Positions 55,092-64,000 of a stretch of DNA of 64,000 nt are shown in pieces (the first letter of the stretch is position 1; the number at the start of each line of letters is the position of its first letter). This stretch comes from Brevibacterium marinum (GTDB lineage Bacteria; Actinomycetota; Actinomycetes; Actinomycetales; Brevibacteriaceae), in the NCBI RefSeq assembly GCF_011927955.1, contig NZ_JAATJN010000001.1, forward strand, positions 3,162,001-3,226,000, given 5' to 3'. Both the position numbers and the translations under genes were made by a program. The notes beneath the pieces are model-generated. The model was given only the letters and a program-made list of their open reading frames with translations, was not told where the DNA came from and made no database searches.

Positions 55092-56340
55092 GGGACGCGG
55101 CCGAGGGTTCAGCCTGCCCGCCGGGGGCAGCCGGCAGACCCCTCGTGAGCCGTGGCCCGAGGTCGGAGATGTTCCGCGCACCCATCAATCCCATGGCAGT
55201 CAGTATCTCTGCGCGAATCAGGTCGATGGCCTTCTCCACGCCACGCTGCCCACCGGCCATGAGCCCATAGAGGTAGGCCCGGCCGACGAGCACGAAGTCC
55301 GCGCCGGCGCACAGTGCGGCGACGACATCGGTGCCGGACATGATCCCGGAGTCGAGGATGAGCTCCATGTCCTCACCGACCGCCGCGCGCACCTCGGCCA
55401 GCGCAGTCAGCGAGTCGGGAGCCCTGTCGAGCTGGCGACCCCCGTGGTTGGACACCACGAGACCGTCGGCACCGATCGAACGTGACCGGTCGGCATCCTC
55501 GGCGGTGAGCACCCCTTTGACGAAGAGCCGGCCCTTCCACTGTTCGCGAATCCACTTGAGGTCATCGAGATCCAGCGTCGGATCGAACATCGACCGGGTC
55601 ATCTCCGCCAGAGACTGCGAGGTGTTCGACAGCGAGGCGTAGCGCGGGGGCTCGGTGGTGATGAAGTTGAACCACCAGCCGGGCCGGTAGGAGGCATCGA
55701 GGATCGTCTTCAAAGTCAGCTTCGGCGGGATCGACAGACCGTTGCGGTTGTCACGCAGCCGCTGACCGGCGATCGGGGTGTCGACGGTGACCAGCAGGGT
55801 TTCGTAGCCGCTGGCCTGAGCGCGCTGGAGCAGATCGAGGCTGCGCTCGCGGTCCTTCCACAGGTAGAGCTGGAACCAGCGGGTGGAGTTGGGAGCGGCC
55901 TGTGCGACCTCTTCGACCGACGTCGTGCCCATGGTCGACAGTGAGAAGGGGATGTCGGCCTTCGCCGCGGCCCGGACTCCCCCGACCTCGCCCTCGGACT
56001 GCATCATCCGCGTATACCCGGTCGGGGCGATGCCGAATGGGAGCGAGACGCTCTGGCCTGCAATCGTCGTCGATGTGTTCGGGGCGTCGACCCCGTGAAG
56101 GATCCGTGGGAGGAGCTCGACGTCGGCGAAGGCCTGTCGGTTCTTGCGCAGCGTGTGCTCATCGAGCGCGCCGCCGTCGACGTAGTCGAAGGGAGCTTTG
56201 GGCGTGACGCGCTTGGCGATCCGGCGCAGATCCCAGACATCGGCCGCGGAATCGAGCCGCGCGGCGACCCTGTCGAGACGAGGCAGACCGAATTGCAGCA
56301 GTGGGGCAAGTTCTCTGACGTCGGGCAGCTGCCGCTTCAT
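55069..56340 (-). CDS. FMN-dependent alpha-hydroxy-acid dehydrogenase (LldD-like)
   Basis: A 423-residue flavoprotein of the L-lactate dehydrogenase/glycolate oxidase family. Visible: PFDYVDGGALDE, PFGIAPTGYTRMM, FQLYLWKDR, LFVKGVLTAEDA (active-site Lys), and SNHGGRQLDRAPDS with the catalytic His and Arg. It is probably a quinone-linked lactate oxidiser at the membrane face. ATG 56340 with GAGGAGAACA upstream. The C-terminal 25 residues (Pro/Ala/Gly-rich) exceed the usual end. Confidence 0.93.
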   Translation of the reverse strand: MKRQLPDVRELAPLLQFGLPRLDRVAARLDSAADVWDLRRIAKRVTPKAPFDYVDGGALDEHTLRKNRQAFADVELLPRILHGVDAPNTSTTIAGQSVSLPFGIAPTGYTRMMQSEGEVGGVRAAAKADIPFSLSTMGTTSVEEVAQAAPNSTRWFQLYLWKDRERSLDLLQRAQASGYETLLVTVDTPIAGQRLRDNRNGLSIPPKLTLKTILDASYRPGWWFNFITTEPPRYASLSNTSQSLAEMTRSMFDPTLDLDDLKWIREQWKGRLFVKGVLTAEDADRSRSIGADGLVVSNHGGRQLDRAPDSLTALAEVRAAVGEDMELILDSGIMSGTDVVAALCAGADFVLVGRAYLYGLMAGGQRGVEKAIDLIRAEILTAMGLMGARNISDLGPRLTRGLPAAPGGQAEPSAASLMPGEGA

Positions 56341-56423
56341 TGTTCTCCTCTGGTTCGTCACTGAAACTCTTCGAAACCCGGAGTCCGACTCACTCGGACC
56401 TCTGGCTTCCTTGGACTGCGAGT

Positions 56424-56447
56424 CTAGCGAGGCGAAAGCCTCGCTAG
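56424..56447. repeat. 10-bp hairpin with GAAA tetraloop
   Basis: CTAGCGAGGC (56424-56433), GAAA, GCCTCGCTAG (56438-56447) is a perfect stem in the gap between the divergent lldD-like and fic genes. It would lie in the 5' leader of one of the two transcripts, or be an operator. Confidence 0.55.
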
Positions 56448-56448
56448 G

Positions 56449-56480
56449 AAGTGGGATCACCATGAGAGATATTCCCACTT
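56449..56480. promoter_or_regulatory. Inverted repeat AAGTGGGA-N16-TCCCACTT
   Basis: Arms AAGTGGGA (56449-56456) and TCCCACTT (56473-56480) flank a 16-base spacer in the lldD-like/fic gap, next to the AT-rich stretch TTATTCATATAA that probably holds a promoter. Possible regulator site. Confidence 0.45.
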
Positions 56481-56516
56481 ATTCATATAACCGGCTGTAT
56501 CGCCTACGATGTTCCC

Positions 56517-57713
56517 ATGTCGAACTCTTCCGTACCTGTACCCGCGGCGCACAGCGAGACCCGGCCGTGGCGTCAGGAGTTTCGCGGAGGCACGATCGAC
56601 GATCGAAAGTTCGCCGAGGTGACGGTGTCCGTCCCCGCCCGGATCCGAGTCGTCGATCTCCACCTGCCCTCGGAGATCGCCGCACTGTCCGAAGCCGCGA
56701 TCCGTGCGATCTCCCGTCTCGACGCCGATCACAGTCGAACCCTGATTCCACTGTCATACCTGCTGCTGCGCAGCGAGTCGATCGCGTCGTCGAAGATCGA
56801 ATCGGAAGAGGCCCCGATCGATGACTTCGTCAGAGCCCTGCACGGGTCGAAATCCAACTCTTCGGCCACAGCGATGGCAGCCGCAACGGGCGCACTCGAT
56901 CTGCTGACCTCGGGCACGATCAGCGCCGATTCCGTTTCGCGTGCCCATCGGCTGCTGCTCGAGGACGACATCAGCGAGGCCCATCTTGCCGGACGCCACC
57001 GGCCCATGCAGAACTGGATCGGCGGATCTGATCACTCGCCCCGCGGCGCGCTCTACGTTCCACCGCCCCCGGAGTCGGTTCCCGAACTCATGGATGATCT
57101 GTTGGCATTCGCTCAGCGCGATGACCTGCCCGTCATCGCGCAGGCCGCCGTCGCACATTCACAGTTCGAAGCGATCCACCCCTTCACCGATGGCAATGGG
57201 CGCATCGGGCGTGCTCTGGCGGCCGGAATCCTCCAGTCGAGAGGAGTCACGAGTGGAATCACGATTCCCATCGCGGCTGCCCTCGTCGAGGTTCGAGGCC
57301 GCTACTTCGCAGCACTGAACTCTTATCATGCGGGCGATGCCGAGCCCGTCATCTCGCTGTGGTCGAAGTCGTCGATGATCGCCGCGGAGGAGTCGCAGCT
57401 GACGGCGCATCGGCTGGCCTTCCTGCCGGCCGAGTGGGCCGAGAGTCTCGGCCACCCTCGGAACAACAGCGCCGCGGCCCGCATCCTCAGCTCTCTCGCA
57501 GCCGACCCCGTATTCACCATCGAGGATCTCGAGGACTCCTTGGGCCTGCCCAGCACCTCCGCGAGCAGAGCAGTCTCCGCGCTGACCGAAGCAGGCATCC
57601 TGCGCGGGCTGACCAGCCGGAAGCGCAATCAGATCTGGGGTGCTGGCGACGTCCTGGCTGAACTCGAGGATCTCAACCTGCGGATCGGGGCACGGGCTCG
57701 CTCCGAGCTCTGA
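56517..57713 (+). CDS. Fic family protein (AMPylator-like)
   Basis: A 398-residue Fic protein. N-terminal region Fic_N-like, an inhibitory-helix motif S-x-x-x-E at 91-95 (SSKIE), and the complete active-site motif HPFTDGNGRIGR from His221. The C-terminal part (about 330-395) is a winged helix (SLGLPSTSASRAVSALTEAGIL). Family members transfer AMP to hydroxyl groups on target proteins; the intact motif predicts activity held in check by the inhibitory Glu95. No antitoxin partner is adjacent. Target unknown. Confidence 0.92.
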   Translation: MSNSSVPVPAAHSETRPWRQEFRGGTIDDRKFAEVTVSVPARIRVVDLHLPSEIAALSEAAIRAISRLDADHSRTLIPLSYLLLRSESIASSKIESEEAPIDDFVRALHGSKSNSSATAMAAATGALDLLTSGTISADSVSRAHRLLLEDDISEAHLAGRHRPMQNWIGGSDHSPRGALYVPPPPESVPELMDDLLAFAQRDDLPVIAQAAVAHSQFEAIHPFTDGNGRIGRALAAGILQSRGVTSGITIPIAAALVEVRGRYFAALNSYHAGDAEPVISLWSKSSMIAAEESQLTAHRLAFLPAEWAESLGHPRNNSAAARILSSLAADPVFTIEDLEDSLGLPSTSASRAVSALTEAGILRGLTSRKRNQIWGAGDVLAELEDLNLRIGARARSEL

Positions 57714-57736
57714 TGGCGAATGGATGCTGCCGACGA

Positions 57737-58495
57737 TCAGGACTGGTCCAGATAGTGCAGCACTGCAGCGACGCGCCGACTCGTGGTCTCCCCGGCGTGC
57801 AGACCGAGCTTGTCGAAGATGGTGCTGATGGCCTTCTCCACCGAGCTGATGGAGACATAGAGGCGTTGGGCGATGCCGCGGTTCGACAGCCCCTCGGCCA
57901 TGGTTTCAAGCACCTCGTTCTCCCTGGGGGTGAGAGTCGACAGCGAGTTCCTCTGCTCGGAGGTGCTCAGCAGCTGTCTGACGACCTCCGGGTCGATGAC
58001 GGTCCCGCCCTCAGCGATGCGGTTGACGGACTCGAGGAAGCGGTCGATGTCGGTCACCCGGTTCTTGAGCAGGTAGCCGACTCCCACGGTTTCGGTGCTC
58101 AGCAGCTCGGTGGCGTATTCGCGCAGAACGTATTGGCTGAGGACGAGCACCCCGATGTCGGGAAAGCGCCGTTTGATCGCCAGCGCGGCCTCGAGGCCTT
58201 CGGTGGTGTGGGTCGGCGGCATCCTCACGTCGACGATCGCCAGATTCGGGCGCTTGGCGGCGACCTCCGTGAGCAGCTGCCGTCCGTCATCGACCGAGGC
58301 GACGACGGAGATGCCCTCGTCCTCGAGCAGGCTCCGGACACCCTCGCGCAGCAGCACGGAGTCGTCGGCCAAAGCCACTCTCATGGGATCGTCGCTCGAC
58401 GCTTCACCACGGGGTTCGGACACGTCGGTGGGTTCGGGCATGTCGGTGGGCTCGGGCATGTCGGTGGACTCGGGCATGTCGGTGGGCTCAGACAT
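57737..58495 (-). CDS. NarL/LuxR-type response regulator
   Basis: A 252-residue regulator: receiver domain from about residue 38 (MRVALADDS, phosphoacceptor Asp89 in VDVRMPP) and C-terminal LuxR HTH (LTPRENEVLETMAEGLSN, SISSVEKAISTIFDKL). In front is an unusual extension with four six-residue repeats of the type PTDMPE. ATG 58495 overlaps the kinase stop by 8 bases, which supports it as the true start; a start at residue 38 would give a standard receiver. Partner of the upstream kinase. Confidence 0.92.
   Translation of the reverse strand: MSEPTDMPESTDMPEPTDMPEPTDVSEPRGEASSDDPMRVALADDSVLLREGVRSLLEDEGISVVASVDDGRQLLTEVAAKRPNLAIVDVRMPPTHTTEGLEAALAIKRRFPDIGVLVLSQYVLREYATELLSTETVGVGYLLKNRVTDIDRFLESVNRIAEGGTVIDPEVVRQLLSTSEQRNSLSTLTPRENEVLETMAEGLSNRGIAQRLYVSISSVEKAISTIFDKLGLHAGETTSRRVAAVLHYLDQS
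58421..58492 (-). repeat. Four 18-bp tandem repeats in the response-regulator 5' end
   Basis: Four near-identical copies of CATGTCGGTGGGCTCGGG (58421, 58439, 58457 and 58475 onward) encode the PTDMPE-type repeats; the differences are at one to three positions per copy. Length change by whole units keeps the frame. Confidence 0.85.
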
Positions 58496-59636
58496 AGGGG
58501 ATCTCCGCTCTCACAGTGGTTCCGATGGCTTCTGTGCTCTCTACTGTCATGGTTCCGTCCAATGCTCCGACCCGACGGGTCAGTCCCTTCAGACCACCGC
58601 CGGAAAGGTCGGCTCCGCCCGAACCGTCATCGACCACCTCGGCGATCAGCGCCCGGTCTTCGTCGACGACGCTGATGCGAATACCTGTGGCGTTCGCATG
58701 CTTGACGACGTTGGTCACCGCCTCCCTGACGACGAAGTAGGCAGCCGATTCTGTGGCTTGGGAAACTCGTCGAGAGGGGACGGCGGTGAGTGTGACCGGA
58801 ATCGGGCAGTGGTCGGCGACCCGGTCGAGGACGGTCCCCAAGCCGTGTTCGTCCAGCGCCGTGGGATAGACCCGCCACGCCACTTCACGCATCTCGTCGA
58901 TGAGGTCCTGTGATTGGTCCAGGGCGTCTTCGAGAAGTCCGCTGATCTTGTCCGGGTCCTTCGCACGCTGGGCACGGGCGATGAGAACGGACAGGGAGAC
59001 GACGTTCTGCTGCACCCCGTCGTGGAGGTCGCGTTCGATCCGACGTCTCTCCTCGTCGATGGCCATGACCACTCCGTGACGTGTGATGAGGAGCTGGGTG
59101 ATTCGGGTGTGGGGCGCATTGGGGCGGCTGACCTCAGTGAACGAGGAGTCGATTCTGCCGGTCAGCCAGTTGGCCACCTCGGCGAGGACGATGACTCCGA
59201 TGAGGTTCGCGGCACCGTAGAGCACGCCGACGAACAACGTCGGCTGGGTGATGGTCCAGGCATCGAAGCCGATGCTGATGCTGCCGCCGAGGAACAGGCC
59301 CTGGATGAGGGATCCGAGGGTCACGAAGAGGAACCCCGTGGCCAGATTGACCGCGGGGATGGCGATGAGACCCGCGACCCCGCCGTTGAGGACGAAGAAG
59401 GCTCGTCTCCGCGGATCGTCGCCGAGCAGGATGCCGAAGCACCTCTTCTGCCGAGATCGCTCCCAGCCGAGGACTCTGCGGCGCAGGCTCGACGCGGGAG
59501 GAAAGGCAGCGGCGAGGATGAGCGGCACACACAGCAGCACGCCCCACAGGATTCCCACGACTGAGGCGCTCCAGCGGACGGCGAACATGCGGGATTCTCG
59601 AGGAATCCGCGCGGTCAGCGATGTCGGCCAGGGCAT
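58488..59636 (-). CDS. Sensor histidine kinase (HisKA_3/NarX type)
   Basis: A 382-residue kinase: about four or five membrane segments (roughly 25-45, 78-115, 132-155), then HisKA_3 dimerisation with His205 in ERDLHDGVQQ, and an HATPase_c domain (REAVTNVVKHA, DDGSGGADLSGGGLKGL). No large sensor domain, so it probably senses within the membrane. ATG 59636 chosen from the N-terminal sequence; upstream in-frame coding looks non-protein-like. The pair is followed by, and divergent from, the DedA gene. Confidence 0.9.
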   Translation of the reverse strand: MPWPTSLTARIPRESRMFAVRWSASVVGILWGVLLCVPLILAAAFPPASSLRRRVLGWERSRQKRCFGILLGDDPRRRAFFVLNGGVAGLIAIPAVNLATGFLFVTLGSLIQGLFLGGSISIGFDAWTITQPTLFVGVLYGAANLIGVIVLAEVANWLTGRIDSSFTEVSRPNAPHTRITQLLITRHGVVMAIDEERRRIERDLHDGVQQNVVSLSVLIARAQRAKDPDKISGLLEDALDQSQDLIDEMREVAWRVYPTALDEHGLGTVLDRVADHCPIPVTLTAVPSRRVSQATESAAYFVVREAVTNVVKHANATGIRISVVDEDRALIAEVVDDGSGGADLSGGGLKGLTRRVGALDGTMTVESTEAIGTTVRAEIPYV

Positions 59637-59789
59637 GAGTCGATCGTAGCAACGCCGCACGCGAACGCCCTGGGGATTGACCGCATTCCCGTCTTCCGGG
59701 TTTCCGCACAATCTGGCCCGGCTCTCCGGGTTCGAGTGTGCACTGCACCGCGTTCCCTCGTCGAATGCCCGTCGATAGCGTGGGTGAGC

Positions 59790-60458
59790 ATGGACCTCGT
59801 TCTTGACATCCTCCGCACGACGATCGAATCCCCGTGGGTGTATCTCCTCGTCTTCGTCATCGCCGGCTTCGATTCCCTGATCCCGGTCGTCCCCTCCGAA
59901 ACGATCCTCATCGCTGCCGCCGCCTATGCTGCCGCAGGCATCCCGAATCCGGTCGGGCTCGTTCTGGTGGCGGCATCGGGCGCGCTGGTCGGCGATTTCG
60001 CGGCGCACCTGGTGGGACGCGGAGGGGGTTCTCTGGTGCATCGGTGGACCCGGTCCCCGCGAGTACGGCGCATGGTTGAGCGTTCAGAGGAGATCTTCGC
60101 CCGCCGAGGTGGGGCGATGTTGATCAGCGGGCGCTTCGTTCCCGGTGGTCGCACGGCTGCAACCCTCGCCTCGGGGATCTTGAGGTATCCGCGCGCACGT
60201 TTCCTGGCCTTCGACGCTGCCGGATGCCTGACCTGGGCACTGTATTCGACGGGGATCGGTCTGCTCGGCGGTGTGATCTTCGACGATCAGCCATTGCTCG
60301 CAGCGGCTCTGGGCGTCGGCATCGCCCTCGTGATCACCGGTGTTGCTGAAATCACGCGCAACGCCCTGGCCAGGAGGAGGGCCCGGGCAGAGGGCATCGA
60401 TGCGGCGCACCGAGGCCGTTCGAATTGGACAGCTTGGAGCGTCGGCGTGGCATCATGA
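59790..60458 (+). CDS. DedA-family membrane protein (VTT/SNARE-associated)
   Basis: A 222-residue DedA protein: two re-entrant-type segments (FDSLIPVVPSETILIAAAAY with the conserved Pro/Glu, and GRFVPGGRTAATLASG with the FxPGxR motif) among about five helices. DedA (UptA-type) proteins return undecaprenyl phosphate to the inner leaflet or otherwise flip lipids. ATG 59790 chosen (MDLVLDILR). Its stop overlaps the next start by 4 bases (ATGA). Confidence 0.92.
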   Translation: MDLVLDILRTTIESPWVYLLVFVIAGFDSLIPVVPSETILIAAAAYAAAGIPNPVGLVLVAASGALVGDFAAHLVGRGGGSLVHRWTRSPRVRRMVERSEEIFARRGGAMLISGRFVPGGRTAATLASGILRYPRARFLAFDAAGCLTWALYSTGIGLLGGVIFDDQPLLAAALGVGIALVITGVAEITRNALARRRARAEGIDAAHRGRSNWTAWSVGVAS

Positions 60459-61078
60459 AAGGGATGTCTCAAGCACTTGTGTGGTATGTCAGCTACGGTT
60501 CGAACATGTTTCGTGACAGGCTCGCCTGTTATCTGCAGGGCGGCCGTCCCCCGGGTGCCTTCGTCACCTATCCCGGCGCGAGGAATCCTGCGCCGCCCGT
60601 GGCGGAGATGGGCGTCGAGCTTCCCGGATCCATCTACTTCGCCGGCAGCTCGACAGTGTGGGGCGGTGGAGGAATGGCCTTCTACGACCATCATGTGCCG
60701 GGCCCGACACCTGCCAAGGCCTATCTCATCACTGCTGAGCAGTTCGCCGACGTCGCTGATCAGGAGATGAACCGGGCACCGTCATCCGAGAACCCGTTGG
60801 AGACGCTGGCCTCACAGCTGCCCGTCGGATCCTCCCACTCGGTGGGCCCCGGCGGCTATGAGACCCTGCTGGTCCTCGATCGCAGGGATTCGATCCCCAT
60901 GGTCACGTTCACCTCGGCGCACGGATCGGATTCGGTCACCCACACTGTCCCGGGCGAGCCGTATCTGAATATGCTGCGGCTCGGCGTCGATGAGGTCAAC
61001 TCGGTGTCGACGGTTGACGCCGCGGTGCCCATCAGCCCCGCCGCAGCCACTCTCCAGCCCGCAGCTGCACAAGTGTGA
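60455..61078 (+). CDS. GGCT/AIG2-like protein
   Basis: A 207-residue protein opening with WYVSYGSNM, the ligand-loop motif of gamma-glutamylcyclotransferase-like folds, followed by RPPGAFVTYPG and GSIYFAGSSTVWGGGGMAFYDH. The catalytic glutamate of true GGCTs is not evident by eye, so activity is unknown. ATG 60455 overlaps the DedA stop; ATG 60464 follows AAAGGG but with no spacer. Operon with the DedA gene. Confidence 0.78.
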   Translation: MKGMSQALVWYVSYGSNMFRDRLACYLQGGRPPGAFVTYPGARNPAPPVAEMGVELPGSIYFAGSSTVWGGGGMAFYDHHVPGPTPAKAYLITAEQFADVADQEMNRAPSSENPLETLASQLPVGSSHSVGPGGYETLLVLDRRDSIPMVTFTSAHGSDSVTHTVPGEPYLNMLRLGVDEVNSVSTVDAAVPISPAAATLQPAAAQV

Positions 61079-61139
61079 GGTCGAGCAGCGGGGTGGGCAC
61101 ACCGAGATCAGCTGCCGTCTTCACCAAGCTCGTGCTCAC
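61032..61139 (-). pseudogene. Possible remnant of a ketopantoate-reductase (PanE) 3' end
   Basis: After the thiE stop the sequence reads [20 protein letters not shown] and ends in LVQLRAGEWLRRG, about 35 residues, which looks like the C-terminal helices of 2-dehydropantoate 2-reductases (GVPTP region). No upstream part of that enzyme is present; a GTG at 61139 overlaps the thiE stop. Either a fragment left by deletion or a real tiny gene. It overlaps the GGCT-like 3' end on the other strand. Confidence 0.35.
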
Positions 61140-61816
61140 AATTCGTTCTTGAGTTCCGCGGCTGCAGCCGTCGGATCGGCTGCGGCTGTCACCGCTCTCA
61201 CGACGACGATCCGCTGCGCGCCTGCAGTTTTCACCTCGTCGAGTCGTCTCCCGGCGGCGATCCCGCCGATCGCGAACCAGGGCTTTCTGCCGGTGAGGGC
61301 GAGCGCGGTCAGAGGTTCGGGGCCGATGGCGGGGCGGCCGGGTTTGGTCGGGGTCTCCCACACGGGACCGAGGCAGAAATAGTCGATCTCGGGGTCTGCC
61401 TCGGCAGCCTTCGCCTGTGCGATGGAGTGGGTCGAGCGGCCGAGGATCACATCCGGGCCCACCACCGCCCGTGCCTGCTCACTCGTGAGATCACCCTGGC
61501 CGACGTGGAAGACATCGGCTCCGACGAGGAGGGCGACGTCGGCCCGGTCGTTGACCGAGAAGAGTTTGCCGTGGCGGTGGGCTGCGTCCCTGAGCACTTC
61601 GAGGGCTTCGATCTCGGCTCGGGCCTCGAGGCTCTTGTCGCGCAGTTGGATGATGTCGACGCCACCGGCGTAGGCGGCGTCGAGGAACTCGGGAAGATCG
61701 CCCTGATCGGTGCGAGCATCGGTGCACACATACAGTGCGGCATCGCGAAGTCGGGCGAGTCGGGTGGCTCGGGTCTCATCTCGAACTGCGGTGTCCATTG
61801 TCATATCTGCGGCCAT
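61136..61816 (-). CDS. thiE: Thiamine-phosphate synthase
   Basis: A 226-residue TIM-barrel enzyme joining the thiazole and pyrimidine phosphates into thiamine phosphate. Motifs: [40 protein letters not shown], and [12 protein letters not shown] followed by AIGGI. ATG 61816 has AGGATC upstream; ATG 61804 is an alternative. It is divergent from thiO and starts 15 bases from the riboswitch on the other strand, so it is not under that riboswitch. Confidence 0.95.
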   Translation of the reverse strand: MAADMTMDTAVRDETRATRLARLRDAALYVCTDARTDQGDLPEFLDAAYAGGVDIIQLRDKSLEARAEIEALEVLRDAAHRHGKLFSVNDRADVALLVGADVFHVGQGDLTSEQARAVVGPDVILGRSTHSIAQAKAAEADPEIDYFCLGPVWETPTKPGRPAIGPEPLTALALTGRKPWFAIGGIAAGRRLDEVKTAGAQRIVVVRAVTAAADPTAAAAELKNEL

Positions 61817-61830
61817 GATCCTAGAGTAGA

Positions 61831-61917
61831 GGAGTTCGCGGGAGCCTCGTAAAGAGGCTGAGAGGGCTTTGTGCCGACCGTTCAACCTGATGCGGATGAT
61901 GCCGCCGGAGGGAGAAG
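61831..61917 (+). ncRNA. TPP riboswitch (THI element)
   Basis: The leader of thiO contains GGCTGAGAGGGC and ACCGTTCAACCTGATGCGG followed by GCCGCCGGAGGGAG. These match the conserved CUGAGA and GAACCUGAU...GGAGGGA segments of TPP-sensing RNA. The closing 3' strand GGAGGGAG is also the ribosome-binding site, about 6 bases before the GTG start, so ligand binding should block translation start directly. Confidence 0.92.
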
Positions 61918-61920
61918 CAC

Positions 61921-63101
61921 GTGCACGCCATTGTCATCGGGGCAGGAATCATCGGCCTGTCCACTGCCTGGAATCTGCGCCGTCGCGGTGTCCGGGTCAG
62001 CGTCGTCGATCCTGATCCTGCCACGGGTGCCTCCCATGCGGCGGCTGGAATGCTGGCCCCGGCCGCCGAGGTGGTGTGGGGGCAGTCGCCTCTGTATCCG
62101 CTCATGCGCGCCTCGGCAGATCTCTACCCCGACTTCGCCGCCGACCTCGCCGCCGAATCCGGCCGCGATCTGGGGTACTCGAGCGCCGAGACGTTCGTCT
62201 GCGCCGGTGATCGTGCCGATCTCGCGTCGCTGCGTGAACTCACCGAGCTGCAGCGATCGGCCGGTTTCGATGTCTCCCTGATCGCCGGTTCCGCCGCTCG
62301 GAATCTCGAACCCTCCCTGGCCCCGGGGGTCAGCGGTTGTGTGACGATCCCCGGAGATCATTCGATCGATCCCCGTCGGGTGACCGCCGCTCTCATCGAC
62401 GTGCTCGGCGTTGACATCGTCCGGGCTCGGGTGTCCCGTCTGCTCAGCGGGCAGGGCCGAACCGTCGGGGTCGAGCTCACCGACGGGACGACGATCAGTG
62501 CCGATCAGGTCATCGTCGCGGCAGGCGGTGCCTGCAATGAGATCGCAGGGGTGCCGACGCTGCCCCTGCGTGAGGTCTGGGGCGAAGTGATCAGGCTCCG
62601 CGCCCCAGAGTCCCTGGCTCCGCTGCTCACGCACACGATCCGTGGTCTGGTCAATGCTCGGCCCGTCTACATCGTGGCCCGGCCCGATGGTGAGCTCGTC
62701 CTCGGTGCCACGATCCGCGAGGACGGGAACTCGGGGATCAACGCCGGTGGGGTCCACCGGCTGCTGCGGGATGCCGAGCGCATCATTCCGGCCATCCTCG
62801 ATTGCGAGATCACCGATATCACCACTCGCGCCCGACCCGGTTCACCCGATGACGTGCCGATCATCGGACGCACCGATCCCGGCTGCCTCGTGGCCACCGG
62901 CTTCTTCCGCCACGGCATCCTCCTCGCCCCTTTGGGGTCCCGTCTCACGGCCGATCTCGCGTGCGGCAGCGAATCATCCTGGGCGCCGGCCGGAACGCTC
63001 GCTGCGGTGGGGCCCGAACGCTTCGACGCACAGCGCCCGCCCGGCTGCACACAGCACGCCCAGCGCACCGAACCGATCCAGCAACCAGCAGGGAGTCATC
63101 C

Positions 63102-63105
<4 letters not shown>
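61921..63105 (+). CDS. thiO: Glycine oxidase ThiO
   Basis: A 394-residue FAD amine oxidase (DAO family) that makes iminoglycine for the thiazole of thiamine. N-terminal [30 protein letters not shown], and C-terminal [20 protein letters not shown] then [14 protein letters not shown] 61921 directly after the riboswitch. A Pro/Gln-rich tail (about 355-394) is probably disordered. It overlaps thiS by 4 bases (GTGA). Confidence 0.95.

Positions 63106-64000
<895 letters not shown>

Overview
The window is high-GC DNA from an actinomycete. Supporting signs are a monomeric NADP-dependent isocitrate dehydrogenase, the PdxS/PdxT route to pyridoxal phosphate under a MocR-type regulator, LPXTG-anchored surface proteins, DtxR/IdeR-like iron boxes and a mycobacterial CysA-type sulfurtransferase. 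The gene set is compatible with Brevibacterium or a related member of the Micrococcales; this genus call is an inference, not proven by the sequence. Gene density is normal, with many short gaps and 1-8 base start/stop overlaps. No rRNA, tRNA or CRISPR array was seen.

Layout. 1-3.4 kb: the end of a peptide ABC transporter (permease running off the left edge, binding lipoprotein, hairpin between them). 3.6-9.1 kb: a PH-domain membrane protein, then a leftward run tdk - hydrolase - DASS anion transporter - Old Yellow Enzyme - metallo-hydrolase. 9.2-12.7 kb: icd, a LapA-like membrane protein and a phosphopantetheinyl transferase-like protein. 13.1-16.3 kb: pdxR divergent from pdxST. 16.2-20.1 kb: a leftward run of phosphoribosyltransferase, carboxylesterase, AlkZ-like protein and a frameshifted diacylglycerol-kinase-like gene. 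20.1-25 kb: small conserved proteins, a lipoprotein plus PKD/Gly-Ser-linker secreted protein pair, a flavin oxidoreductase and a short lipoprotein. 25.1-27.8 kb: an IS3-family element inserted inside the transposase of another insertion sequence. 27.9-34.9 kb: PIG-L deacetylase, thiol peroxidase, anchored 5'-nucleotidase, DUF368 lipid-carrier transporter, VOC protein, thioesterase and a double-GNAT protein. 35-39.5 kb: two paralogous anchored S1 proteases, each with its own terminator. 39.8-41.6 kb: two META-domain proteins and a DUF808 protein. 41.6-49.1 kb: iron-siderophore uptake (permeases, ATPase, separate binding protein) under iron-box-like sites, with sulfurtransferase, SufE and housekeeping enzymes between. 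49.1-57.7 kb: WYL regulator/flavin oxidase pair, amino-acid permease, TetR/monooxygenase pair, lactate dehydrogenase and a Fic protein. 57.7-61.1 kb: a NarL-type two-component system, a DedA protein and a GGCT-like protein. 61.1-64 kb: thiamine genes, with thiO-thiS-thiG behind a TPP riboswitch and thiE divergent.

Functional themes are cofactor synthesis (PLP, thiamine), iron acquisition, cell-envelope work (sortase substrates, DUF368 and DedA polyprenyl-phosphate carriers) and small-molecule redox chemistry with local regulators beside their probable operators. The least explained items are the lipoprotein/PKD pair, the paired META proteins that differ in cysteine content, and several perfect inverted repeats placed on start codons.
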